36,772 nt of DNA from Phormidium sp. OSCR (GCA_001314905.1 LJZT01000040.1:1-36772); one strand, 5' to 3'. Positions 17,157 to 27,079 are shown, numbered from the stretch's first letter. Notes: generated by a model from the letters alone, not told the origin. Numbers and translations are program-made.

Positions 17157-18716
17157 TTACAGTAGCTGAAGACTTGCCCCTGGACCCAGCGGCAACCCCA
17201 ACACAAACCAGAGGGCAAAAAACAGAGACCAACTCATTAAAAACGCCAGCGAATAGGGCAGCATCGTGGCAATCAGGGTGCCAATCTTGAGATTTTCATC
17301 AAACCGTTGCCCAAAGGCCACAATCAAGGGAAAATACACCATCAGCGGCGTAATGATATTACTCGCCGAGTCGCCAATACGAAACACGAGTTGTGTCAGC
17401 TCCGGGGTATAGCCCAATAGCATCAGCATCGGCACAAAAATGGGAGCCATAATCGCCCACTGCGCCGACGCTGAACCGATAAAGAGGTTGATAAACGCAC
17501 TCAGCAGCACAAAGCTCAACAGCAGTGCAATACCTGTAAAGCCGCTAGCTTCTAGCAAATTTGCCCCATTCACCGCCAAGATAACGCCCAGGTTACTCCA
17601 GCTAAAGTAGGCGATAAACTGTGCCGCCACAAACGACAGCACGATGTAGTAACCCATGGCGCTCATGGCCGTAGCCATCCCCTTGACTACATCCTTATCG
17701 TTGCGCACAGTTCCCGCAGCCATGCCATAGGCAATTCCCGGTATCAGGAAACCCAGGGCAATCAAAACCACAATGCCGTTGAGGAAGGGAGACGGTACAA
17801 GGCTGCCCGTCTCAGGATCGCGCAGAACGCCATTGGGCGGAAGCACTAAAATGGCGAGCAGAGCCAGCACGGCCAACAGAGCATACAAGGCCCAGCGCAG
17901 CCCCTTGCGCTCGGAGGCGGTGAGGGTGTGTTCGTCTTCTGGGGTGCGATCGCCCCCATAGGACCCCAGACGAGGCTCTACCACCTTGTCAGTCACCCAC
18001 CACCCCACCAGGGTAATAACAAAGGTTGACGCCGCCATAAAGTAGTAGTTGGCGGTGGGATTGACCACATAATCCGCGTCAATCAAGCTTGCGGCATCCT
18101 GACTAATCCCGGCCAGCAATGGGTCTAGGCTGCCGATGAGCAGATTAGCACTAAACCCCCCCGAAACCCCGGCAAACGCCGCTGCCAGCCCAGCAATTGG
18201 ATGGCGACCCAGCGCCGCAAACACCATCGCCGCGAGGGGCGTTAACACCACGTATCCAGCATCGGAGGCGAGGTTCGACATCACCCCCAAAAACACAATG
18301 CCAGGGCTAACCAGAGCCAGTGGTGTCACCGACACTCCCCAGCGCAACGCGGCCGACAGTAAGCCAGTATATTCGCACAGACCCACCCCCAGCATGGCCA
18401 CCAGCACTGGCCCCAAGGGCGGAAACTGCACAAAGTTCTGCACGGCCTCGGTCACCATTTGTCGCAATCCTTCGGCAGACAGCAACGACAGGGCTGTAAC
18501 CGTTTCTTCCGTTGCCGGATGCACCACAGAAAGCCCCGCCGCCGCTGCTAAGGCGCTCAAGAGAATTACCCCCATCGCCAGAATCAGGAATAGAGTCACG
18601 GGGTCGGGTAGGGCATTGCCAACCTGTTCGATCCAACCGAGAACCCGCTCTAAACCAGTCAATGTCTCCGCAGAAGGGCGGGGAGATTCAGATGGAGGGG
18701 AGTTTTGGTCTTCCAT
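17157..18716 (-). CDS. AbgT family transporter
   Basis: A 519-residue polytopic membrane protein of the AbgT family, known from E. coli AbgT (p-aminobenzoyl-glutamate uptake) and MtrF/YdaH (antimetabolite efflux). About ten hydrophobic segments alternate with short loops. Family sequences include VEQIGNALPDPVTLFLILAM-like LGWIEQVGNALPDPVTLFLI, GVMSNLASDAGYVVLTPLAA, FAGVSGGFSANLLIGSLDPL and SAQWAIMAPIFVPMLMLLGY. The frame extends past 18716 across the tRNA gene, but that part is only the antisense of tRNA; the ATG at 18716 gives a normal cytoplasmic tail. Substrate and direction are not resolved. Confidence 0.9.
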   Translation of the reverse strand: MEDQNSPPSESPRPSAETLTGLERVLGWIEQVGNALPDPVTLFLILAMGVILLSALAAAAGLSVVHPATEETVTALSLLSAEGLRQMVTEAVQNFVQFPPLGPVLVAMLGVGLCEYTGLLSAALRWGVSVTPLALVSPGIVFLGVMSNLASDAGYVVLTPLAAMVFAALGRHPIAGLAAAFAGVSGGFSANLLIGSLDPLLAGISQDAASLIDADYVVNPTANYYFMAASTFVITLVGWWVTDKVVEPRLGSYGGDRTPEDEHTLTASERKGLRWALYALLAVLALLAILVLPPNGVLRDPETGSLVPSPFLNGIVVLIALGFLIPGIAYGMAAGTVRNDKDVVKGMATAMSAMGYYIVLSFVAAQFIAYFSWSNLGVILAVNGANLLEASGFTGIALLLSFVLLSAFINLFIGSASAQWAIMAPIFVPMLMLLGYTPELTQLVFRIGDSASNIITPLMVYFPLIVAFGQRFDENLKIGTLIATMLPYSLAFLMSWSLFFALWFVLGLPLGPGASLQLL

Positions 18717-18787
18717 AGATGGCTCGCCCTGAACGAGTCGTGAGAAAAGTTTGGGGAATTGTCTACTCTTTTTACACCCAAAACGCA

Positions 18788-18822
18788 AAACGAGCGGTTC
18801 CCGAATTGGAAACCACTCGTTT
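18788..18822 (-). terminator. Terminator after tRNA-Arg
   Basis: Minus-strand hairpin AAACGAG...CTCGTTT with an inner GGTTTCC/GGAACC stem, followed by TTTTGCGTTTT. It sits 12 nt past the 3' end of the tRNA and upstream of the AbgT gene. Confidence 0.7.
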
Positions 18823-18834
18823 ATACTTTGGAAC

Positions 18835-18907
18835 GGGCTAGGAGGGATTCGAACCCCCGACACCGTGGTCCGTAGCCACGTGCTCTAGTCCACTGAGCTA
18901 CAAGCCC
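18835..18907 (-). tRNA. tRNA-Arg(ACG)
   Basis: A 73-nt cloverleaf on the minus strand. Acceptor arms GGGCTTG and CTAGCCC pair with one U-U mismatch. The D-arm contains GCTCAGTGGACTAGAGC. The anticodon stem CGTGG/CCACG encloses the loop CTACGGA with anticodon ACG (read as ICG, decoding CGN arginine codons). The T-arm is GGGGGTTCGAATCCCTC. CCA is not encoded, as is usual in cyanobacteria. Confidence 0.95.
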
Positions 18908-18949
18908 TTGTGTTGTTCGCTAGGAGACCATCATAACTGAAAAAAATCG

Positions 18950-19462
18950 ATGACGCAACCCCCCCAGCCGAAAAAAAATTTAACCCACCTCGACGATCGC
19001 GGCGAAGCCCGTATGGTGGATGTTTCCGAGAAAGCGGTCACGGTGCGAGAAGCAACCGCTGAGGGCTATGTACGGATGACGCGAGAGACCTTCGAGGCGA
19101 TCGCCGCCGGCAATGCTCCCAAAGGGGATGTGTTGGCCACGGCGAAACTGGCGGGCATTATGGCGGCTAAACAGACGGCTCAACTGATTCCTTTATGTCA
19201 TCCTCTACCCTTGACCAAGATTGATGTCCAGATTGAGGATGCGCCAAATTTACCTGGCTATCGCATCGAAGCGACGGTGAGGACCAAATCAGAAACGGGC
19301 GTGGAAATGGAAGCCTTAACCGCCGTGTCAGTTGCCGCTCTGACCCTCTATGATATGGCGAAGGCTCTGGAGAAAACCTTGCAAATTGAGGGGATTCGCC
19401 TCCTCAAGAAAACTGGCGGCCGATCTGGGGATATCCAAGTCGGCGATCGCCCCCATCCCTAA
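18950..19462 (+). CDS. moaC: Cyclic pyranopterin monophosphate synthase MoaC
   Basis: A 170-residue MoaC, the second enzyme of molybdenum cofactor synthesis, which converts 3',8-cyclo-7,8-dihydro-GTP into cyclic pyranopterin monophosphate. Signatures: [20 protein letters not shown]-type N-terminus, [36 protein letters not shown] with the conserved Cys-His, [20 protein letters not shown], and the C-terminal [10 protein letters not shown] with active-site Lys. Length is normal for the family. Other moa genes are not in the window. Confidence 0.97.
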   Translation: MTQPPQPKKNLTHLDDRGEARMVDVSEKAVTVREATAEGYVRMTRETFEAIAAGNAPKGDVLATAKLAGIMAAKQTAQLIPLCHPLPLTKIDVQIEDAPNLPGYRIEATVRTKSETGVEMEALTAVSVAALTLYDMAKALEKTLQIEGIRLLKKTGGRSGDIQVGDRPHP

Positions 19463-19585
19463 ATCTATCTCGAAATCCAGATCTGACCTTCGATGGACAC
19501 CGCCGCTGCCAGCATTCGCTACAACAGAAACAGAACCGGCCAAAACAGTACAGCCGCTAACCACAGATTAACAGGAGCAAGCAAT

Positions 19586-20518
19586 ATGAAGATTCCCCCC
19601 GGTTTTGCCCAACAGGCGATCCAAACCTCCCTCGGACGAATGGCCTACTACAGTGCCATGGAAACGCCTCCCAACGCCGAAACCCTCGTCTTCCTGCATG
19701 GACTCGGTGGCGGGTCTTCAGCCTATGAATGGTCAAAAGTCTATCCCGCCTTCGCCCATCGGTATCGCATTCTCGCCCCAGATCTCATTGGTTGGGGGCG
19801 ATCAGAACATCCCCAACGAGACTATGTCCCCGATGACTACATCACCACCATTGGCGAGTTTCTAGCCGCTACCTGCGACGGGCCGGTGACGGTGGTGGCC
19901 TCGTCCCTGACGGCGGCCTTTACCATTCGTGTGGCGATCGCCCATCCCGAACGCTTCAAATCACTCATCCTCACCAATCCTACGGGCCTCTCGGATTTTG
20001 GCAATAGCTACAACAACACCTTTTTTGCCCAAATCGTCAAAACCCCCATCGTCGATCGCCTCTTTTATGGCCTAGGCGTCGCCACCCCAGGGGGAATCCG
20101 CTCCTTCCTCGAACAACGTCAATTTGCCAATCCCAAACGCATCTACGACGAACTGATCGAGGCCTATCTCGAATCGGCTCAACAAGACAACGCCGATTAT
20201 GCCGCTCTAGCCTTTGTTCGCGGCGATTGTTGCTTTGATTTGGCTCGCTATCTGCCGGAACTGAAGACCCCGACGGCGATGCTTTGGGGCAAAAAGTCCC
20301 AATTTGTCAACTTTGACGTTGGCCGCCGTCTGGCGGATCTCAATCCCCAGGCGGTTCAAGCCTTTGAAGTCCTCGAAGATGTGGGCCTGACTCCCCATTT
20401 GGAACTTCCCGCCGTCACCATTGGCCTCATTGAACGCTTCCGCCAGCAACTTGAGGCCAGTCATGATGGCTCAAGCGACGACTCCTCGACGACGGTATCA
20501 GGTGTATCGCCAGCGTAA
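19586..20518 (+). CDS. Alpha/beta hydrolase
   Basis: A 310-residue alpha/beta hydrolase. The oxyanion region is VFLHGLGGGSSAYEW, and the substrate path includes LIGWGRSEHPQRDY. The nucleophile elbow reads VVASSLTAAFTIR, where the usual Gly-x-Ser-x-Gly is replaced by Ala-Ser-Ser-Leu-Thr, so the catalytic Ser must be the second one or activity is altered. LKTPTAMLWGKKSQFVNF would carry the acid and LTPHLELP the His. The ATG at 19586 has AGGAG eight bases upstream and is preferred to a longer frame starting at 19493. The protein resembles MhpC-like enzymes common in cyanobacteria; substrate unknown. Confidence 0.85.
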   Translation: MKIPPGFAQQAIQTSLGRMAYYSAMETPPNAETLVFLHGLGGGSSAYEWSKVYPAFAHRYRILAPDLIGWGRSEHPQRDYVPDDYITTIGEFLAATCDGPVTVVASSLTAAFTIRVAIAHPERFKSLILTNPTGLSDFGNSYNNTFFAQIVKTPIVDRLFYGLGVATPGGIRSFLEQRQFANPKRIYDELIEAYLESAQQDNADYAALAFVRGDCCFDLARYLPELKTPTAMLWGKKSQFVNFDVGRRLADLNPQAVQAFEVLEDVGLTPHLELPAVTIGLIERFRQQLEASHDGSSDDSSTTVSGVSPA

Positions 20519-20593
20519 ATCAACCTAGACCACCGAGATATGCTGATATCATCGAGGTCAAGAGAACAACTGCTGCTCAATTGAGGTGCTTTC

Positions 20594-21949
20594 ATGGCTA
20601 ACCCCACTCCTCCCGAATCTCCCCGGCCCGTTGAACGTGATGAATGGATTGCCATTTTCGTCACTCTGGCGACCCTCGGTGGTGTCGGCTTCTGGGTCTT
20701 CACTGGGGGGAATCTCCGACGCATCACGCCGACGCAAGTGGCGGGGGTTGACATTCCCGGTTTGGCGGGGGATGGCGAGGGTTCTGATCTATCTGATACA
20801 TCGGAGACAGACGGGGACACCGCGACGGCGAGGGGTCGAGACCGGTTGCAGCGGCTGCTGGGTCCCGAGAGAGACGAATCCCGGCGATCGCAGCGTCGCT
20901 CCCGTCAACCCGAGGCTGAGGAGGAGACGGCTGCACGTTCCCGGCGACGGGCAGCCGATGGGGAGGATGAGGACCGCAGAGGTTCTATCTTCTTTGGTGG
21001 CGATGCTACTGGCGATGCTACTGGCGATGCTACTGGCGATGCTACTGGCGATGCCGCTGGCCAGTTCCCCTCGGGAGACAATAATGTTGGTGATAATCTG
21101 GGGGATGAAGCCCGCAACGCCCTGGAGAGTGGAGATTTAGACCAGGAGGCGGGGATGGACATGGACAGTCCCCTCGATGAGGTTCCCACAGACGAAACTC
21201 CTACAGACGAAACTCCTACAGACGAGTCGGGTTCTCCCGAGACGGAAGATGGGACCTCTGACGAGGAGATCCCGGAAGAGGACTTAGCCGGTATTCCTAC
21301 CCCAACCGAGGACGTAAATGAGGATAATGGTAGCGCCAACGAGGTGCGTCCTGATGTCAATGACGATGTCGGCACTGCCATTGAGTTTACCGATGTTGAG
21401 GCGGGGAATTGGGCCAAACCCTATATTGATGCCATGTCGGCCCGAGGCTTGATTGAGGGGGTTGAGCGCGATCGCTTTGCCCCAGAGGAACCCGTCACCC
21501 GCGCCCAATATGCCAGCCTGGTTCAGCAAGTTTTTGAAGGCAATGACGGCGTGCGAGAGGGGTTAGAGTTTGACGATGTTAGCGATGATTATTGGGCAGC
21601 TTCAGACATTGATACCGCCGTGCGTTGGGGCTTCTTGAGTGGCTATCCCGGCGCTGAGTTTCGTCCAGAACAGTCCATCTCCCGACTGGAGGTGTTACTG
21701 TCGTTGCGGTCGGGGCTAAACTTGGATGACCCGGACAACCCTGACCAAATTTTACAAGCCTATGGCGATCGCCAGACGGTCCCGGATTGGGCCAAATCTC
21801 CCATTTCCGCTGCCCTTGAAGCCGAACTTGACCGTCAACCGCCCAATTCCCAAGACTTAGACCTGGAACGACCTGCTACTCGCGCCGAAGTGACGGCCAT
21901 GTTCTATCAAGCCTTAGTTCGCGCCGGCTACGCTGAACCCTTACCTTAA
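20594..21949 (+). CDS. S-layer homology (SLH) domain protein with acidic repeat linker
   Basis: A 451-residue protein with an N-terminal membrane anchor (WIAIFVTLATLGGVGFWVFT), a long low-complexity linker (about 55-255) rich in Asp, Glu, Thr and Arg, and two to three SLH motifs in the last 190 residues: FTDVEAGNWAKPYIDAMSAR, VTRAQYASLVQQVFEG and FDDVSDDYWAASDIDTAVRW. SLH domains bind cell-wall polysaccharide. The linker contains five GDAT units and TDETP repeats. The architecture fits a protein spanning from the inner membrane to the wall. Confidence 0.88.
   Translation: MANPTPPESPRPVERDEWIAIFVTLATLGGVGFWVFTGGNLRRITPTQVAGVDIPGLAGDGEGSDLSDTSETDGDTATARGRDRLQRLLGPERDESRRSQRRSRQPEAEEETAARSRRRAADGEDEDRRGSIFFGGDATGDATGDATGDATGDAAGQFPSGDNNVGDNLGDEARNALESGDLDQEAGMDMDSPLDEVPTDETPTDETPTDESGSPETEDGTSDEEIPEEDLAGIPTPTEDVNEDNGSANEVRPDVNDDVGTAIEFTDVEAGNWAKPYIDAMSARGLIEGVERDRFAPEEPVTRAQYASLVQQVFEGNDGVREGLEFDDVSDDYWAASDIDTAVRWGFLSGYPGAEFRPEQSISRLEVLLSLRSGLNLDDPDNPDQILQAYGDRQTVPDWAKSPISAALEAELDRQPPNSQDLDLERPATRAEVTAMFYQALVRAGYAEPLP
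20999..21058 (+). repeat. 12-bp in-frame tandem repeat in the SLH gene
   Basis: Five tandem copies of GGCGATGCTACT (the last is GGCGATGCCGCT), coding Gly-Asp-Ala-Thr. A second in-frame repeat, 15-bp GACGAAACTCCTACA, lies at 21191-21220. Both lie in the linker and could change length without frameshift. Confidence 0.9.
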
Positions 21950-22157
21950 CCGTAGATGCTCAGCCAAAGTCGCCAACTGGTCTCAGAGCAGTTGGAGGCG
22001 ATCGCTCCTTCCGATAGGATAAAAACAGACCAATAGACCTTTGAGCGCAACGAAACCATGTGATCCCTTGTTTGTTGTCCCCGGCAGACGGTAAAATCGC
22101 TTGTCTGCGGATCAGCCGCATCAAATTGCTGCGCCAGTTCATATAGGAAGCCTAACG

Positions 22158-22412
22158 ATGAGTCAAACTAACGTTTCAGAAAAAGTCCAGGAAATTGTTG
22201 TAGAACACTTGGGCGTTGAAGCCAGCCAAGTTAAAGAAGCAGCCAGTTTCATTGAAGACCTCGGTGCCGATTCCCTCGACACCGTGGAATTAGTCATGGC
22301 CTTTGAAGAAGAATTTGATATCGAAATTCCCGACGAAGACGCCGAAAAAATTCTGACGGTGAAGGATGCCATTAGCTACATCCAAGAGAAATCCGCTGCT
22401 GCACAAGCCTAG
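22158..22412 (+). CDS. acpP: Acyl carrier protein
   Basis: An 84-residue acyl carrier protein of type II fatty acid synthesis. The phosphopantetheine attachment serine is Ser39 in [20 protein letters not shown]. Acidic composition and the C-terminal [19 protein letters not shown] helix are typical. The ATG at 22158 is chosen over an upstream start at 22101 because it gives the family N-terminus and follows TAGGAAG. It precedes fabF and tkt, an order seen in many cyanobacteria. Confidence 0.97.
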   Translation: MSQTNVSEKVQEIVVEHLGVEASQVKEAASFIEDLGADSLDTVELVMAFEEEFDIEIPDEDAEKILTVKDAISYIQEKSAAAQA

Positions 22413-22460
22413 GAGATGACGTGAGACCTCAACCGATCGCCTTGGTTGAGATCTCCTAGG
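22408..22460. terminator. Large hairpin overlapping the acpP stop codon
   Basis: CCTAGGAGAT (22408-22417), which includes the TAG stop, pairs perfectly with ATCTCCTAGG (22451-22460). Inside, CTCAACC (22428-22434) pairs with GGTTGAG (22444-22450), leaving a 10-nt bulge on the left arm and a 9-nt loop. No T-run follows, so processing or stability of the abundant acpP mRNA is a likely role. Confidence 0.6.
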
Positions 22461-22771
22461 GTCATCCTCCCGAGATCGCGCCATCACAACGCAATCGGCG
22501 TCTTGTTGAATATCGTTACTTCTACATCGTTACTTCTACAACGTCGGCTTCTGTTGAGAGTCGCGCGATCGCCAAACCTCTACTCAAATCCCTAGCAGTT
22601 GTCAGATAAAACAGGACAGACAATAAAGCTCAAAACCCTTAAAAAAAGGGATTTTTATTGAGAAAAATGTCACAACTTAACTGTCAACGGCAACACAACC
22701 CTAAGACTTAATAAAACTAACAATTTTGGTATTTCGTCGGGTTCGACCTTCCCTCGATACGGACTGACATC
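22461..22771. other. acpP-fabF intergenic gap with a weak terminator
   Basis: This 311-bp gap has no convincing gene. At 22632-22656, AAAACCCTT and AAGGG(A)TTTTT fold around an A-rich loop and end in T residues, an intrinsic-terminator-like element. A duplicated TCGTTACTTCTAC phrase lies near 22514-22540. The stretch before fabF is AT-rich and probably holds its promoter, but no clear -35/-10 pair stands out. Confidence 0.45.
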
Positions 22772-24031
22772 ATGACCCAATCCTCAACCCAGCGCAAACG
22801 TGTTGTTGTCACGGGACTCGGGGCGATTACGCCCATCGGGAACACCGTAGACGACTATTGGCAGGGACTCCTCGCGGCCAAAATCGGCATCGGGCCAATT
22901 ACCCTGTTTGATCCGACTGACTACGCCTGTCGGATTGCCGGAGAAGTCCAAGACTTTGACCCCCATAACTACATTGACCGCAAAGATGCCAAACGTATGG
23001 CGCGGTTCGCTCAATTTGCCGTAGCCGCCAGCAAACAAGCCCTCACTCATGCTGGCTTGGAGATCAATGACCTCAACGCCGAGCAAATCGGGGTCATGCT
23101 CGGAACGGGGGTCGGCGGACTTAAGGTGATGGAAGACCAAAACGAAGTCCTCCTCAAACGCGGTCCGTCGCGGGTTAGCCCCTTCACTGTTCCCATGATG
23201 ATTGCCAACATGGCGGCAGGACTGGTGGCCATCCATACGGGGGCCAAAGGTCCCAACTCTAGCCCCGTCACCGCTTGCGCCGCTGGCTCCAACGCCATTG
23301 GTGATGCCTTCCGCCTGATTCAACAAGGCTATGCCCAAGCCATGATTTGTGGCGGGGCCGAAGCGGCGATTACACAACTATCGGTGGCCGGTTTTGCCTC
23401 CGCCAAAGCCCTATCAACCCGCAATGATGACCCCCTACGGGCCAGCCGTCCCTTTGATGCCGAGCGGGATGGCTTTGTCATGGGTGAAGGCTCTGGAGTC
23501 CTCATTCTCGAAGACTTGGACATGGCCCTGAGTCGTGGCGCCACCATCTACGCGGAAATGGTGGGCTATGGTATGACCTGCGACGCCTATCATATGACCT
23601 CGCCCGTTCCCGGAGGCGAAGGAGCCGCCCGAGCGATTCAACTGGCGCTCAAAGATGGGAATTTACAGCCTGAGCAAGTCGATTATATTAACGCCCACGG
23701 AACCAGTACCACCGCCAACGATCGCACCGAAACCGCCGCTATGAAAGCGGCCCTAGGGGAAGACAACGCCCGCAACGCCGCCATTAGTTCCACCAAAGGC
23801 ATGACTGGACATCTCCTCGGTGGTGCCGGTGGCATTGAAGGGGTGGCCGCCGTCTTAGCGGTTGCCAACGATCGCGTCCCCCCCACGGTGAACCTGGAAC
23901 ACCCCGATCCTGATTGCGATTTAGACTATGTTCCTAACCAGGCCCGAGAGCGAGAGGTTAACGTCGCTCTCTCGAACTCTTTTGGCTTTGGCGGGCATAA
24001 CGTCTGTCTGGCCTTTCAGAAATATCGTTAA
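22772..24031 (+). CDS. fabF: 3-oxoacyl-[acyl-carrier-protein] synthase II FabF
   Basis: A 419-residue beta-ketoacyl-ACP synthase II, which elongates acyl-ACP with malonyl-ACP. The catalytic triad is complete: Cys169 in VTACAAGSNAIGDA, His309 in INAHGTSTTANDRTE and His347 in TKGMTGHLLGGAGG. The N-terminus RVVVTGLGAITPIGN and the C-terminus SFGFGGHNVCLAF are canonical. Length is typical. It follows acpP, its carrier substrate, and precedes tkt on the same strand. Confidence 0.98.
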   Translation: MTQSSTQRKRVVVTGLGAITPIGNTVDDYWQGLLAAKIGIGPITLFDPTDYACRIAGEVQDFDPHNYIDRKDAKRMARFAQFAVAASKQALTHAGLEINDLNAEQIGVMLGTGVGGLKVMEDQNEVLLKRGPSRVSPFTVPMMIANMAAGLVAIHTGAKGPNSSPVTACAAGSNAIGDAFRLIQQGYAQAMICGGAEAAITQLSVAGFASAKALSTRNDDPLRASRPFDAERDGFVMGEGSGVLILEDLDMALSRGATIYAEMVGYGMTCDAYHMTSPVPGGEGAARAIQLALKDGNLQPEQVDYINAHGTSTTANDRTETAAMKAALGEDNARNAAISSTKGMTGHLLGGAGGIEGVAAVLAVANDRVPPTVNLEHPDPDCDLDYVPNQAREREVNVALSNSFGFGGHNVCLAFQKYR

Positions 24032-24191
24032 GGCTAAAACCTCTGGCTCTATACGAGTCTGCCTCTTGCCCCTCGATCCCCATAGTGGGATGATGGGGAC
24101 ACTTTCGTGAGGGCGTTTGGTTCGTCTCATCGTTCGCGAGTTCCTTCACCTCACACCTATTCGTCCAGTCAATCGTTTAACAGTAGAAACT

Positions 24192-26198
24192 ATGGCAGTC
24201 GCCACCCAATCACTTCAAGAACTTTGCATCAACTCCATTCGCTTCCTCGCGATTGATGCCGTTGAAAAAGCCAAGTCTGGACACCCCGGACTTCCCATGG
24301 GAGCTGCGCCGATGGCGTTTGTGCTGTGGGATCGCTTTATGCGCTTTAACCCCAAAAATCCTCAGTGGTTTAACCGCGATCGCTTTGTCCTCTCCGCCGG
24401 ACATGGCTGTATGTTGCAATACGCGCTGTTATACCTCACCGGCTATGACAGTGTTGGGATTGACGATATTAAACAGTTCCGTCAATGGGATTCTCGCACT
24501 CCGGGACACCCCGAAAACTTTGAAACGGCTGGGGTCGAAGTCACCACCGGTCCTTTAGGACAAGGGATTGCTAATGCGGTGGGTTTGGCGATGGCTGAAG
24601 CTCACTTGGCGGCTCGTTTTAATAAGCCTGATGCGGCGATCGTCGATCACTACACCTACGCCATTCTCGGCGACGGCTGCAACATGGAAGGGGTGTCCGG
24701 TGAAGCCTGTTCGTTGGCTGGACACCTAGGCCTGGGCAAACTGATCGCCCTCTACGACGATAACCACATCTCCATTGATGGGTCCACGGATATTGCCTTC
24801 ACCGAAGATGTGGCCAAACGCTTTGAAGCCTACGGCTGGCACGTGATTCACGTCGAAAACGGCAACACTGACCTCGATAGTATCGAGAAGGCGATCGCCG
24901 AAGCCAAAAAAGTCACCGACAAACCCTCCTTCATCAAAGTCACCACCACCATCGGCTACGGTTCCCCCAACAAAGGCAACACCGCTGGCATTCACGGTGC
25001 CGCTCTCGGTGGCGAAGAAATCGAAGCCACCCGCAAAAACCTCGGTTGGAACCACGATCCCTTTGAAGTTCCCGAAGATGCCCTAGCTCACTTCCGCAAA
25101 GCGATCGATCGCGGTGCAGAAGCTGAACAAGCCTGGAACGCCACCCTAGACACCTATCGCAGCAAATACCCAGAAGATGCCGCCACCTTCGAGCGGATGC
25201 TCAAGGGTGAACTGCCCCAAGGTTGGGATGCCGACTTACCCAGCTTCACCCCCGAGGACAAAGGAATTGCTACCCGTAAGCATTCCCAGGCTACTCTTAA
25301 CGCCTTAGCCCCCAATCTTCCAGAACTCATCGGCGGTTCGGCGGACTTAACCCACTCCAACTTGACGGAACTCAAATGTTCCGGCAGCTTCCAAAAAGGC
25401 ACTTATGAAAACCGTAACCTCCGCTTTGGGGTGCGCGAACATGGTATGGGAGCTATTTCTAACGGGATTGCTCTGCACAACTCCGGTTTAATCCCCTACT
25501 GTGCCACCTTCTTGGTCTTTGCTGACTATATGCGGGCAGCGATTCGTCTCTCGGCGTTGTCGCAAGCCGGGGTTATCTATGTGATGACGCACGACTCCAT
25601 CGCCCTGGGTGAAGATGGTCCGACGCACCAACCGGTAGAAACCATCGCCTCCCTGCGTGCGATTCCCAACTTAGTGGTGATTCGTCCCGCTGATGGGAAT
25701 GAAACCTCGGGGGCTTATAAAGTGGCGGTGCAAAATCGCAAGCGTCCGACGTTGATTGCTTTCACCCGTCAGAATGTCCCCAACTTGGCCGCCAGCACAG
25801 CTGATAACGTCGCCAAAGGCGCGTACATTGCTGCTGATTGTGATGGCACACCTGAGATGATTTTCATCGGTACGGGGAGTGAAGTCTCTCTCTGTATTGA
25901 TGCAGCGGAGAAACTCACGGCTGAAGGTAAGAAGGTGCGTGTGGTTTCAATGCCTTCTTGGGAACTGTTTGAGGAGCAAGATGCGGCTTATCGTGAGTCG
26001 GTGTTGCCGAAAGCGGTTACGAAGCGTTTGGTGGTTGAAGCGGCGACTCGCTTCGGCTGGGAACGCTATATGGGTGCTGAGGGCGATATGCTCAGTGTCG
26101 ATACCTTCGGTGCGTCGGCTCCGGGTGGAACGGTGATGGAGAAATTTGGCTTCACGGTGGATAACGTGTTGGCTAAAGCGAAAGCGGTTCTCGGTTAA
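24192..26198 (+). CDS. tkt: Transketolase
   Basis: A 668-residue canonical transketolase of the Calvin-Benson and pentose phosphate pathways, transferring two-carbon ketol units using thiamine diphosphate. Visible sites: [60 protein letters not shown], the ThDP motif GDGCNMEG through [30 protein letters not shown] with catalytic Glu, and [20 protein letters not shown]. The ATG at 24192 gives [20 protein letters not shown], the family N-terminus; a frame from 24117 is unlikely. A second, diverged transketolase-like gene lies at 8507-10420. Confidence 0.97.
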   Translation: MAVATQSLQELCINSIRFLAIDAVEKAKSGHPGLPMGAAPMAFVLWDRFMRFNPKNPQWFNRDRFVLSAGHGCMLQYALLYLTGYDSVGIDDIKQFRQWDSRTPGHPENFETAGVEVTTGPLGQGIANAVGLAMAEAHLAARFNKPDAAIVDHYTYAILGDGCNMEGVSGEACSLAGHLGLGKLIALYDDNHISIDGSTDIAFTEDVAKRFEAYGWHVIHVENGNTDLDSIEKAIAEAKKVTDKPSFIKVTTTIGYGSPNKGNTAGIHGAALGGEEIEATRKNLGWNHDPFEVPEDALAHFRKAIDRGAEAEQAWNATLDTYRSKYPEDAATFERMLKGELPQGWDADLPSFTPEDKGIATRKHSQATLNALAPNLPELIGGSADLTHSNLTELKCSGSFQKGTYENRNLRFGVREHGMGAISNGIALHNSGLIPYCATFLVFADYMRAAIRLSALSQAGVIYVMTHDSIALGEDGPTHQPVETIASLRAIPNLVVIRPADGNETSGAYKVAVQNRKRPTLIAFTRQNVPNLAASTADNVAKGAYIAADCDGTPEMIFIGTGSEVSLCIDAAEKLTAEGKKVRVVSMPSWELFEEQDAAYRESVLPKAVTKRLVVEAATRFGWERYMGAEGDMLSVDTFGASAPGGTVMEKFGFTVDNVLAKAKAVLG

Positions 26199-26209
26199 GG
26201 TTTCACGGT

Positions 26210-26244
26210 GAGATAAATCTAGGGGCAATCCCTAGGTTTATCTC
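26210..26244. terminator. Hairpin after tkt
   Basis: GAGATAAATCTAGGG (26210-26224) pairs with CCCTAGGTTTATCTC (26230-26244) over a 5-nt loop, 15 pairs with one T-G. It starts 11 bp after the tkt stop. The following bases are TGTATG, so a long T-run is missing, but position and stability suggest a 3'-end element. Confidence 0.6.
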
Positions 26245-26309
26245 TGTATGCGATCGCATTCTGTCTGATAGCACCAGGTTCCAAGGCGGTGGGCGAAATT
26301 AAGCAGATG

Positions 26310-26331
26310 GGTAGTCCTGAATAGTAATGGT
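26310..26331. repeat. Left terminal inverted repeat of the IS1 element
   Basis: 22-bp end, identical to the complement of 27080-27101. Its inner edge overlaps the final TGA of the original transposase frame. Confidence 0.93.
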
Positions 26332-27038
26332 CAACAATGGAGTGAGGCATTGTAATGATGCACAAAGTACCAAATTGCACCAATATGATTACTCAATTTC
26401 TTGGAGAATGATAAGGTTTTTCGTACCAGTCGTCCAACACGCTACCGTAGGGTGTTATTAAAACGTTCAATACGGCTCGTTTTCCCTGAATCCTTGCTCA
26501 CAGCTTGATGCCGTTTATTGGGAATCACCTGTTCATAGGCCTCCCAAAAATCTGTGAAACAGACTGCACACTGGCGGTCAACTGGTGGCAATGATTGCCA
26601 AAGCTGCTGCGCCGATTGCCTAGAACGATCCCCAATGAAGACCCCAACAATTTCACGACTCTCGATATCAATAGCGAGCCACACCCAGACTTTTTTGTCT
26701 TTGTTGCCAACAAATGACCACATTTCATCAAGCTGAAGGGTCAGTTTTCCTTTTTTTTTGGGAGAAACTTCAACCTTTTTAGGAATGTCGTCAAACTTTT
26801 GATTAACATACATCTGTAGCCAACGCTCGGATACCCCTGTCACTCTGGCAACGGCAGCCAGAGCCAAACGCTCAAGCAACAATTTATCAATCAATTGACG
26901 AGTGGCTTCGTCGATGGGCTGTCGAGTTGGGTTTTCAACAAACTGTCGTCCACAGTCACGGCAACGAAATCGAGGTTTACCATAATGGGTGTGTCCGTAT
27001 TTGATAATTTTTTTAGATTGGCACTTGGGACAGTTCAT
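26331..27038 (-). pseudogene. IS1-family transposase, interrupted by an amber codon
   Basis: The frame begins at 27038 with a zinc-finger domain (CPKCQSKK...CRDCGRQF), a helix-turn-helix (LALAAVARVTGVSERWLQMY), and the DDE catalytic core: Asp in LQLDEMWSFVGNKD, Asp in AVCFTDFWEAYEQV and Glu in SRIERFNNTLR. At 26442-26444 a TAG stops translation after residue 198. The same frame then continues with RVGRLVRKTLSFSKKLSNHI and AIWYFVHHYNAS to a TGA at 26331. The expected residue at the TAG is Gln (CAG), so a single C-to-T change explains it. The catalytic triad lies before the stop, but the missing 36 residues are conserved in IS1, so activity is doubtful. Confidence 0.88.
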
Positions 27039-27079
27039 TCGTCTATAATAACGGTCTACAATCTCTATTATATCCGAAT

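Noticed and set aside
18717-18863. N-terminal extension of the AbgT gene beginning MSGVRIPPSPF
   Set aside because: This is the well-known false translation of a tRNA T-arm; it overlaps tRNA-Arg and its terminator. The ATG at 18716 is the real start.
22101-22157. Longer N-terminus for acyl carrier protein
   Set aside because: The extra residues are not found in acyl carrier proteins and the ATG at 22158 has its own ribosome binding site.
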